DNA from: Zoogloea sp.
GTDB taxonomy: Bacteria > Pseudomonadota > Gammaproteobacteria > Burkholderiales > Rhodocyclaceae
Length of the DNA stretch: 5,129 bases
Direction: 5' to 3'
NCBI GenBank assembly: GCA_016790385.1
Contig: JAEUNV010000079.1
Location: 1-5,129, forward strand
A program made the translations under genes and the position numbers. The notes below the pieces were generated by a model that saw only the letters and a list, made by a program, of their open reading frames with translations, was not told the DNA's origin and did no database searches. Of the stretch, positions 1 to 5,129 are shown in pieces (the stretch's first letter is position 1; every line of letters starts with the position of its first letter).

Positions 1-905
1 AAATAACGATCCAACCAACCCGCCGAGAGGCGCATGTCTTCGCGGAATGTGTTTCCGTCACGGGTCAGCAATGCCAGGCGGGCGTTCATGAGACGCAACT
101 TGAGGTTCTCACGCAGGAATACGGCATTGCTGGGTGCCATCAGGGCGGGGTCGGGACGGTCCATGCGCTCGATGCGGACGAGCTGGCTGAACTCGGCCCA
201 GAAATCCAGCCACAGGGACGAAAGCCACCCCTGCTCACTCTCCCGCGGCGCTGGCGGCGCCTTGGGACCGGCTTCGAAGGCCAGAGGCAGCGCGTCAAGA
301 CGCCCCATCAAGGTTTCGAGTTTGAGCGCCACGCCGGCAGAATCCACCTGGGGTAGCGACTTCAAGGTCTCGATGTCCTCGGCTAGCGCCTTGCGCACCG
401 ACAGCCATTGGGGGCGGTCGACGCTGCCAAGACGGGCATCCGCCGTTTGAAGAGCGGCCAGCGCGTTCTGGACGTTGCCCGCCAGCTGAAGCTGCTGGGC
501 AGCAATGGTCACGGCCTGATCCACCTCGGACAGCACCCGGTCATCCCGCGTCCGCGAGAACTCCTGGTACATGGCTTCGAGGGCCAGTTGCTGACCCTGC
601 GTCTCGGAAAAGCGGGCATCAAGGGCGCCGAGCTTGTTGCGCAGATCCTGCAGGTTTTCCTGGTTCTGGCGGGTCAGGCTCAGGGCTTCCCTGGCCACCG
701 AATCACCGTTGGAGAGGCGCCGGGCCAGTTCGTCCTGAAGCTCGGTCAGACGGCTGCGGGTTTCCATCCATTGCCAGCCGAGCAAGGCCAGGGCAACGAC
801 GGCAATCACGGCGGAAGGACGTCGCCACGCCGAGGCGGAGGCCTGCGCCGGCATGGCGGGCTGAGCCGCCTCAAGGGGCGGAAGGCTTGGAATTTCGCTG
901 CTCAT
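1..905 (-). CDS. hemX: HemX-family membrane-anchored protein of the haem operon (3' end outside window)
   Basis: Reading leftward from the ATG at 905-903 gives 301 open codons that run off the left edge. Residues 1-29 are a short, Pro/Ala/Ser-rich cytoplasmic-type N-terminus ending in a basic WRR. About residues 31-47 form one hydrophobic transmembrane segment (SAVIAVVALALLGWQWM). About residues 50-118 are a Gln/Glu/Arg/Leu-rich helix that looks like a coiled coil. The part near the edge has the typical HemX pattern (ENLKLRLMNARLALLTRDG, then a segment ending WLDRYF). E. coli HemX is about 390 residues, so roughly a quarter is probably missing. The start lies 10 nt after the hemD stop with no clear Shine-Dalgarno sequence, suggesting translational coupling. 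The family is often labelled uroporphyrinogen-III C-methyltransferase, but no SAM-methyltransferase motif is visible. The exact role is not established; an accessory or scaffold role in haem synthesis is inference. Family assignment is strong. Confidence 0.9.
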   Translation of the reverse strand, partial: MSSEIPSLPPLEAAQPAMPAQASASAWRRPSAVIAVVALALLGWQWMETRSRLTELQDELARRLSNGDSVAREALSLTRQNQENLQDLRNKLGALDARFSETQGQQLALEAMYQEFSRTRDDRVLSEVDQAVTIAAQQLQLAGNVQNALAALQTADARLGSVDRPQWLSVRKALAEDIETLKSLPQVDSAGVALKLETLMGRLDALPLAFEAGPKAPPAPRESEQGWLSSLWLDFWAEFSQLVRIERMDRPDPALMAPSNAVFLRENLKLRLMNARLALLTRDGNTFREDMRLSAGWLDRY

Positions 906-915
906 GGGCGTGAGT

Positions 916-1707
916 TTAACCCGGATAAGTGTTGTGGTTGCGCGCGGAAAAATGGGCTATGAGCCCGTCGATCAATCCGGAATCCCCTGCCGCAGTGATG
1001 CTCACCCGAGCAAACCCGGCTTGCCGGGCGCGCTCGCCGATACGCGGATGGGGTACGAAGACCGGCACGCCGAGCAAGGCATCGCCGCCGGGCATGGCCT
1101 GGAGGTAGTCCAGGCCTTCGCTGCTGGTCAGGGTCAGCGCATCGAGCCGCCCCGACCGGGCCCGCTCCAGCAACGGCGCCGGATCATCAACCGGGCCTCG
1201 GCGGTGGTAGCAGGTCAGGTATTCAACCTCGGCACCGCGCGCCCGCAGGGTATCACCGAGCAGGTCGCGACCACCGTCTCCGCGCAGGATCAATACCCGC
1301 TTGCCCGCCACCTCAGGCGCCTGAAAAGCCGGCAGCGCCAGGACGGATTCACTATCGAATCCACTTGCAGGCGCGATGACCTGACGGAAGCCCCTGGCGG
1401 CGAGGGCCGCTTCGCTCCCCTTGCCCACGGTGGCGACCGCCAGACGGGCCGGCCATGCCCCCCCGCGCAACAGGGCATCGAGGCCAAGATTGACGGCATT
1501 GGGGCTGACGAAGAAGGCCAGCGAGAACTCGCCCAGACGCCGCGCCATGGCTTCAAGGGCGGCCGTGTCGTGCACAGGCACGATGGTGAGCAGCGGAAAG
1601 CGCAAGGGCTCCGCACCCAGCGCGGCGAGGGCCGAGCACAGGCTTTCGGCCTGCCCGACAGGGCGGGTGATGACGATGGAACGCCCGGCGAGGATCCGCT
1701 CACCCAT
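916..1707 (-). CDS. hemD: Uroporphyrinogen-III synthase
   Basis: The product is a complete 263-residue protein (E. coli HemD is 246) that cyclises hydroxymethylbilane to uroporphyrinogen III with inversion of ring D, in the cytosol. Family landmarks appear in order: an N-terminal strand VITRP at 12-16, FVSPNAVN at 66-73, VGKGSEAAL at 94-102, the second-domain segment VLILRGDGGRDLLGDTL at 138-154, the conserved YLTCYHR at 163-169 (Tyr167 fits the conserved active-site tyrosine region), TSSEGL at 195-200, and VPHPRIGERARQAGF at 218-232. This matches the two-lobed HemD fold. The ATG at 1707-1705 is chosen because the VITRP strand follows about 11 residues later, as is usual. It lies 12 nt after the hemC TGA, in the same frame, with only weak SD character (GCTGTTTGCGGC). 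The stop is TAA at 918-916, and hemX begins 10 nt later. HemD proteins diverge strongly, so identification rests on these motifs plus the hemC/hemX context. Confidence 0.95.
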   Translation of the reverse strand: MGERILAGRSIVITRPVGQAESLCSALAALGAEPLRFPLLTIVPVHDTAALEAMARRLGEFSLAFFVSPNAVNLGLDALLRGGAWPARLAVATVGKGSEAALAARGFRQVIAPASGFDSESVLALPAFQAPEVAGKRVLILRGDGGRDLLGDTLRARGAEVEYLTCYHRRGPVDDPAPLLERARSGRLDALTLTSSEGLDYLQAMPGGDALLGVPVFVPHPRIGERARQAGFARVSITAAGDSGLIDGLIAHFSARNHNTYPG

Positions 1708-1719
1708 GCCGCAAACAGC

Positions 1720-2649
1720 TCACAGAGCGGCGAGGATGTCGTCGGCGCCATCGGCCCGCAGGTCAGCGGCCAGGGCCAGCCCCAGGGCTTCGGGCTGATC
1801 GATGGGGCCCCGGCGTTCGGCCCGGGCAATGCGCGTGCCATCCGGCAAGGCAACAAAACCCCGCAGCCACAGTTCGCCATCCTGCACTTCGGCGTAGGCC
1901 CCCAGGGGCACCTCACAACTTCCCGCCAGTGCCCGGGATGTCGCCCGTTCGGCGCGCACACAGGCGGCAGAGCGGGCGTCCGCCAGCGGTGCGATCCATG
2001 CCGCCACTTCGGGGCGGTCGGCCAGGGCCTCGATGCCCAACGCCCCCTGACCGGCGGCCGGCAGCGAAACTTCGGTGGGCAGGGTGGAACGAATTCGACT
2101 GGCCAAACCGAGGCGGGTCAGACCGGCGGCGGCGAGGATGATCGCATCGTACTGGCCTTCGTCGAGCTTGCGCAGGCGGGTGTCGAGGTTGCCGCGCAGG
2201 CTGCTCACGGCCAGCATCGGATACTGGGCGTGGATCTGGGATTCGCGGCGCAGGCTGGAGGTGCCCACCACGGCGCCCGGCGGCATGTCGTCCAGGCTGT
2301 CGTACTTGTTGGAGACAAAGGCGTCCTGCGGCACTTCGCGCTCGGCGATGGCCACCAGCGGAAACTCGGGCGCCAGGGTCATCGGCACGTCCTTCATGGA
2401 ATGCACGGCGATGTCGGCGGCGCGGTCGAGCAACGCGGTTTCGAGCTCCTTCACAAACAGGCCCTTGCCGCCCACCTTGGCCAGCGGCCGGTCGAGAATC
2501 TGGTCGCCGCGGGTGGTCATGCCCAGCAGCTCCACGGAGCAGGACGGATAGAGGGCTTCGAGACGGGCCTTGACGTGCTCGGCCTGCCACAGGGCAAGGC
2601 GGCTTTCACGGGTGGCGATGACAATGCGGTCGGGCGTAGGTGCGCTCAC
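1720..2649 (-). CDS. hemC: Hydroxymethylbilane synthase (porphobilinogen deaminase)
   Basis: This cytosolic enzyme condenses four porphobilinogen molecules into linear hydroxymethylbilane on a covalently bound dipyrromethane cofactor. With the GTG start at 2649-2647 the protein has 309 residues, close to the usual 310. Landmarks in this numbering are [17 protein letters not shown] (11-27), the [13 protein letters not shown] region (58-70), HSMKDVP (83-89) with catalytic Asp87 (E. coli Asp84), GTSSLRR (129-135), RGN (152-154), [10 protein letters not shown] (198-207), and [12 protein letters not shown] (241-252) with Cys245 as the cofactor attachment site (E. coli Cys242). All key residues are intact. 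The GTG start gives the N-terminus [16 protein letters not shown], which fits the family. The frame stays open upstream to 2763, with an ATG at 2751-2749, but those extra residues (Pro/Arg-rich) do not resemble HemC. The SD before the GTG is weak. The gene ends in TGA at 1722-1720, 12 nt before hemD, and is probably first in the hem operon. Confidence 0.97.
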   Translation of the reverse strand: MSAPTPDRIVIATRESRLALWQAEHVKARLEALYPSCSVELLGMTTRGDQILDRPLAKVGGKGLFVKELETALLDRAADIAVHSMKDVPMTLAPEFPLVAIAEREVPQDAFVSNKYDSLDDMPPGAVVGTSSLRRESQIHAQYPMLAVSSLRGNLDTRLRKLDEGQYDAIILAAAGLTRLGLASRIRSTLPTEVSLPAAGQGALGIEALADRPEVAAWIAPLADARSAACVRAERATSRALAGSCEVPLGAYAEVQDGELWLRGFVALPDGTRIARAERRGPIDQPEALGLALAADLRADGADDILAAL

Positions 2650-2747
2650 GGTATTCGGGCTCGGCTGGCAGAAAGGATGATCGGGGCGACGCGGCGAGAT
2701 GGACAAGCGTGGGCCAACCGGAGCAATCTGCGTACTTGCGCAGCGCA

Positions 2748-2809
2748 GCATCAGGGTAGGCACCTATGGCGGCCATTCGGGTCGGGATTCTAGCATGGGG
2801 CCCTGATGC
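2748..2809. repeat. 9-bp perfect inverted repeat flanking the hem -10 element
   Basis: GCATCAGGG at 2748-2756 is the exact reverse complement of CCCTGATGC at 2801-2809. The arms are separated by 44 bp, with centres 53 bp apart, close to five helical turns. The candidate hem -10 (2787-2795) lies between them. The left arm also overlaps the upstream in-frame ATG of hemC at 2751-2749. The pair could be two operator half-sites or could be chance: a 9-bp match in about 200 bp of GC-rich DNA is uncommon but not rare. Confidence 0.4.
2787..2795 (-). promoter_or_regulatory. Candidate extended -10 promoter element for the hem operon
   Basis: Read on the minus strand the sequence is TGC TAGAAT. This is a TGn extended -10 followed by a hexamer matching the sigma-70 TATAAT consensus at 5 of 6 bases. 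No good -35 hexamer lies 16-18 bp upstream (the candidates read AAGGCG, AAAGGC and GAAAGG), which extended -10 promoters can tolerate. Transcription would start at about 2777-2782 and leave an untranslated leader of about 130 nt before the hemC GTG. The call rests on sequence pattern only. Confidence 0.5.
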
Positions 2810-2820
2810 GCCTTTCGCGC

Positions 2821-2842
2821 CGACAGCAACCGACAGGACAGG
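2821..2842 (+). repeat. Short tandem CGACAG / GACAG direct repeats upstream of ppc
   Basis: CGACAG occurs at 2821-2826 and again at 2831-2836, exactly one helical turn (10 bp) apart. A further partial GACAG copy follows directly at 2837-2841 if read as GACAGGACAGG. The block ends in the ppc SD region, so a protein bound here would affect ppc translation initiation or early transcription. The repeat is visible, but any function is a guess. Confidence 0.35.
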
Positions 2843-2843
2843 A
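2840..2843 (+). promoter_or_regulatory. Ribosome binding site of ppc
   Basis: AGGA lies 9 nt upstream of the ATG at 2853, at normal Shine-Dalgarno spacing. It supports that ATG as the start, and the in-frame product begins with the short acidic tail expected ahead of the first PEPC helix. A second AGGA lies just upstream at 2835-2838. Confidence 0.7.
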
Positions 2844-2852
2844 TCCGCCACA

Positions 2853-5129
2853 ATGAGCAACACGAACACGAGCGAAGACAAAGACCTCCCCCTCCGCGAC
2901 GACATCCGCCTGCTCGGCCGCGTGCTGGGCGACACCGTGCGCGCCCAGGAAGGCGAAGCGGTGTTCGATCTGGTGGAAACCATCCGCCAGAGCTCGATCC
3001 GCTTCCGCCGCCACGAAGACCACGGCGCCCGCCGCGAGCTGGAGGCGACCCTCGACTCCCTGTCCCGCGACCAGACCATCGACGTTGTGCGGGCCTTCAG
3101 CTATTTCTCACACCTCTCCAACATCGCCGAAGATCAGCACCACATCCGCCGCTCCCGGGCCCACCAGATCGCCGGCTCGGCACCCCGGGAGGGTAGTCTG
3201 GCCCACGCCCTGGAGCGCGCCTTTGACGCCGGCCTGGGCAGTACGGAGCTGGTGGCCTTCTTCGACACGGCCAACATCGTTCCGGTACTCACCGCCCACC
3301 CCACCGAGGTTCAGCGCAAGAGCATCCTCAACTGCCAGATGGTCATCGCCCGCCTGCTCGACGAGCGGGACCGCATGCAGCTGACCCCCGAGGAACAGGA
3401 CGCCAACTTCGAGGCGCTGCGCCGCGCCGTCCTCACCCTTTGGCAGACCCGCATGCTGCGCACCGAAAAGCTGTCGGTGATGGACGAGGTGAGCAACGGC
3501 CTGTCCTACTTCGACTACACCTTCCTGCGTGAGCTGCCACGCCTTTACGCCGGCCTGGAAGACCGACTGGCCCGCCACGACCGGACCTGGGGCGCCATGG
3601 AGCTGCCCAATTTCCTGCGCGTCGGCAGTTGGATCGGCGGCGACCGGGACGGTAATCCCTTCGTCACCGCCGAGATCCTTGAGAAAGCCCTGGCCACCCA
3701 GGCCGAGAAGGTTCTGACCTATTACATGGATGAAGTGCATACCCTTGGCTCGCAGCTCTCCGTGGCCCAGGGTCTGGTCAGCGCATCGGATGCCCTGCTG
3801 CGTCTCGCCGGTGCCTCACCGGATGGCTCGCCCCACCGCAGCGACGAGCCCTACCGCCGTGCGCTCACCGGAGTCTATGCCCGCCTCGCCGCCACCTACG
3901 CCCAGCTTCTCGGCCACCAACCGCCGCGCCACGCGGTGGCTGCCGCGGCCCCCTACGCCGGGCCCGACGAGTTGGCCGACGAACTGGAGGTCGTGCACCG
4001 TTCCCTCACCGCCAATGGCCTCGGTGCCCTGGCGCGGGGGCGTCTGCGCCACCTGCGCCGGGCCGTGTCCGTGTTCGGCTTTCACCTGGCGCCCATCGAC
4101 CTGCGTCAGAACTCGGATGTCCATGAGCGTGTCGTCGCTGAACTCATCAGGTCCATCGACCCGTCCCGCGACTACCTGGCCCTGGACGAGGCCGGCCGGA
4201 TCGAGATGCTGCTCGAGGAGCTGGCCACGCCCCGCCCCCTGGCCTCGCCGTGGATCGACTATTCCGAGGAAAGCCAGGGCGAACTGGCCATCTTCCGCGC
4301 CGCCCGCGCCGCCCACCTGCGCTACGGCAAGGCCGCAGTGCCCAACTGCATCATCTCCAAGACCGACGACGTCTCCGACATTCTCGAAGTGGCCGTGCTG
4401 GCCAAGGAAACCGGATTGCTGCGCCCCCTGGAAGGCGCGCTGGACGTGAACATCATCCCGCTGTTTGAGACCATCGGCGACTTGCAGAACGCCGCTGGCG
4501 TCATGGACCGCCTGTTTGCCATCCCCGCCTACATGGCCCTGCTGGAATCCCGCCGCAAAGAGCAGGAGGTGATGCTGGGCTACTCCGACAGCAACAAGGA
4601 CGGCGGCTTTCTCACCTCCGGCTGGGAGCTCTACAAGGCCGAGATCGGCCTGGTGGACACCTTCGCCCGTCACGGCGTGCGCCTGCGCCTGTTCCACGGC
4701 CGCGGCGGCTCCGTGGGCCGCGGGGGCGGCCCCAGCTATCAGGCCATCCTGGCCCAACCGGGCGGTGCCGTGCAGGGTCAGATCCGCCTGACCGAACAGG
4801 GCGAGGTGATCGCCTCCAAGTACGCGAACCCCGAAGTCGGCCGGCGCAATCTGGAAGTGCTGGCGGCCGCCACGCTGGAAGCGACCCTCTTCGCCCCCCG
4901 CGACCCGGCCCCTCGCCCCGAATACCTGGAGGCCATGGACGAGCTGTCCGAGGCGGCTTTCCAGGCCTACCGCAACCTGGTCTACGACACCGATGGCTTC
5001 GAACAGTATTTCTGGGAATCCACCGTAATCTCCGAAATCGCCGCCCTGAACATCGGCAGCCGCCCCGCCTCCCGCAAGAAGTCCACCGCCATTGAGGATC
5101 TGCGCGCCATTCCATGGGTGTTCAGCTGG
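2853..5129 (+). CDS. ppc: Phosphoenolpyruvate carboxylase (C-terminus outside window)
   Basis: The enzyme carboxylates PEP with bicarbonate to oxaloacetate, the anaplerotic feed of the TCA cycle, in the cytosol. The frame is open for 759 codons to the right edge. Both family signatures are present: [12 protein letters not shown] with catalytic His149 (E. coli His138) and [13 protein letters not shown] (573-585). Other landmarks are [13 protein letters not shown] (257-269), DLRQN (416-420), PLFET with metal ligand Glu539 and Asp579 (E. coli Glu506 and Asp543), [14 protein letters not shown] (614-627) with His615, Arg617 and Arg623 (E. coli His579, Arg581 and Arg587), GSRPASRK (735-742) and [10 protein letters not shown] (750-759). 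Aligned by memory with E. coli PEPC (883 residues), about 160 C-terminal residues are missing, for a full length near 920. The missing part would hold most of the aspartate-inhibition residues (E. coli Lys773, Arg832, Asn881). No frameshift or lost catalytic residue is seen. It is transcribed away from hemC and starts 203 bp from it. Confidence 0.98.
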   Translation, partial: MSNTNTSEDKDLPLRDDIRLLGRVLGDTVRAQEGEAVFDLVETIRQSSIRFRRHEDHGARRELEATLDSLSRDQTIDVVRAFSYFSHLSNIAEDQHHIRRSRAHQIAGSAPREGSLAHALERAFDAGLGSTELVAFFDTANIVPVLTAHPTEVQRKSILNCQMVIARLLDERDRMQLTPEEQDANFEALRRAVLTLWQTRMLRTEKLSVMDEVSNGLSYFDYTFLRELPRLYAGLEDRLARHDRTWGAMELPNFLRVGSWIGGDRDGNPFVTAEILEKALATQAEKVLTYYMDEVHTLGSQLSVAQGLVSASDALLRLAGASPDGSPHRSDEPYRRALTGVYARLAATYAQLLGHQPPRHAVAAAAPYAGPDELADELEVVHRSLTANGLGALARGRLRHLRRAVSVFGFHLAPIDLRQNSDVHERVVAELIRSIDPSRDYLALDEAGRIEMLLEELATPRPLASPWIDYSEESQGELAIFRAARAAHLRYGKAAVPNCIISKTDDVSDILEVAVLAKETGLLRPLEGALDVNIIPLFETIGDLQNAAGVMDRLFAIPAYMALLESRRKEQEVMLGYSDSNKDGGFLTSGWELYKAEIGLVDTFARHGVRLRLFHGRGGSVGRGGGPSYQAILAQPGGAVQGQIRLTEQGEVIASKYANPEVGRRNLEVLAAATLEATLFAPRDPAPRPEYLEAMDELSEAAFQAYRNLVYDTDGFEQYFWESTVISEIAALNIGSRPASRKKSTAIEDLRAIPWVFSW

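Larger units (their letters stand above)
2650..2852. promoter_or_regulatory. Divergent hemC/ppc intergenic regulatory region
   Basis: This 203-bp stretch separates the start codons of hemC (minus) and ppc (plus), so it must carry control signals for both, although one promoter could lie inside a neighbouring gene. It holds an extended -10 for the hem direction (2787-2795), a 9-bp inverted repeat (2748-2756 with 2801-2809), a small hairpin-capable palindrome TGCGC-A-GCGCA (2737-2747), CGACAG direct repeats (2821-2836), and the ppc SD (2840-2843). No convincing -35/-10 pair was found in the ppc direction. The best -10-like match is TAGCAT (2791-2796), which has no -35 partner. No tRNA, terminator or recognisable riboswitch was found. 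Confidence 0.75.

Noticed and set aside
408..962. A 184-codon plus-strand open frame opposite hemX.
   Set aside because: It is again in exact antisense codon register to hemX, with low-complexity Gly/Arg/Gln-rich composition and no recognisable motif.
2728..2747. A possible terminator or attenuator hairpin from CTGCG/CGCAG and TGCGC/GCGCA.
   Set aside because: The stems are only 5 bp and mutually exclusive, with no following T-run on either strand and no leader-peptide pattern.
2736..2770. A possible ppc sigma-70 promoter built from TTGCGC (2736-2741) and TATGGC (2765-2770).
   Set aside because: The spacer is 23 bp, well outside the usual 16-18, and the -10 match is poor.
904..2793. A 629-codon plus-strand open frame opposite hemC and hemD.
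   Set aside because: It sits in exact codon register antisense to both genes, which share a frame. A stop there needs TTA, CTA or TCA in the sense strand, and these are rare in GC-rich coding DNA. Its Gly/Gln/His/Arg-rich translation has no family features, while hemC and hemD have intact catalytic motifs.
3730..4449. A 239-codon plus-strand frame overlapping ppc.
   Set aside because: It is out of frame with ppc, and its Pro/Ser/Thr/Arg/Trp-rich translation is what shifted reading of GC-rich codons gives.
3816..4757. A 313-codon minus-strand open frame inside ppc, plus a 210-codon one at 3108-3740.
   Set aside because: Both are in codon-register antisense to ppc, whose sense frame carries both PEPC signatures without interruption. 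Their Ala/Gly/Gln/Val/His-rich translations are typical shadows.
1..5129. A defence, mobile, RNA-based or other undescribed system.
   Set aside because: The window is filled by four well-known metabolic genes with normal spacing and similar composition. No foreign-looking segment, terminal repeats, array or unexplained coding region remains beyond the 203-bp intergenic region.

Overview
The window looks like a piece of a GC-rich proteobacterial chromosome carrying housekeeping metabolism. The minus strand holds a haem (tetrapyrrole) biosynthesis cluster in the order hemC-hemD-hemX. The plus strand holds ppc (phosphoenolpyruvate carboxylase), transcribed divergently from hemC. The hemCDX order is typical of Beta- and Gammaproteobacteria. 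A ppc gene next to hemC, in place of the enterobacterial cyaA neighbour, is from memory most like Betaproteobacteria (Rhodocyclales or Burkholderiales type). That assignment is inference from gene order and protein style, not from a search.

Layout. Positions 1-905 (minus): hemX, cut by the left edge, with its N-terminal 301 codons present. Positions 916-1707 (minus): hemD, uroporphyrinogen-III synthase, complete. Positions 1720-2649 (minus): hemC, hydroxymethylbilane synthase, complete, with a probable GTG start. Positions 2650-2852: a 203-bp divergent intergenic region. It contains a good extended -10 element for the hem operon, a 9-bp inverted repeat enclosing that element, short CGACAG direct repeats and the ppc ribosome binding site. 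Positions 2853-5129 (plus): ppc, cut by the right edge, with 759 codons present and only the C-terminal part (about 160 residues by comparison with E. coli) missing.

How the genes work together. HemC polymerises four porphobilinogens into hydroxymethylbilane. HemD cyclises and rearranges this to uroporphyrinogen III, the common precursor of haem, sirohaem and cobalamin. HemX is a membrane-anchored accessory protein encoded with them. The hem genes are separated by only 10-12 nt, so they almost certainly form one transcription unit, probably continuing past the left edge (hemY is the usual next gene). ppc supplies oxaloacetate to the TCA cycle. It shares only the intergenic region with the hem genes, and no direct pathway link is visible.

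Every long open frame that conflicts with these four genes can be explained as an antisense or out-of-frame shadow in GC-rich DNA. I found no RNA gene, mobile element, CRISPR array or convincing terminator, and nothing that supports an undescribed system. The points worth a second look concern the divergent regulatory region, the hemC start, and the in-frame hemC/hemD junction.
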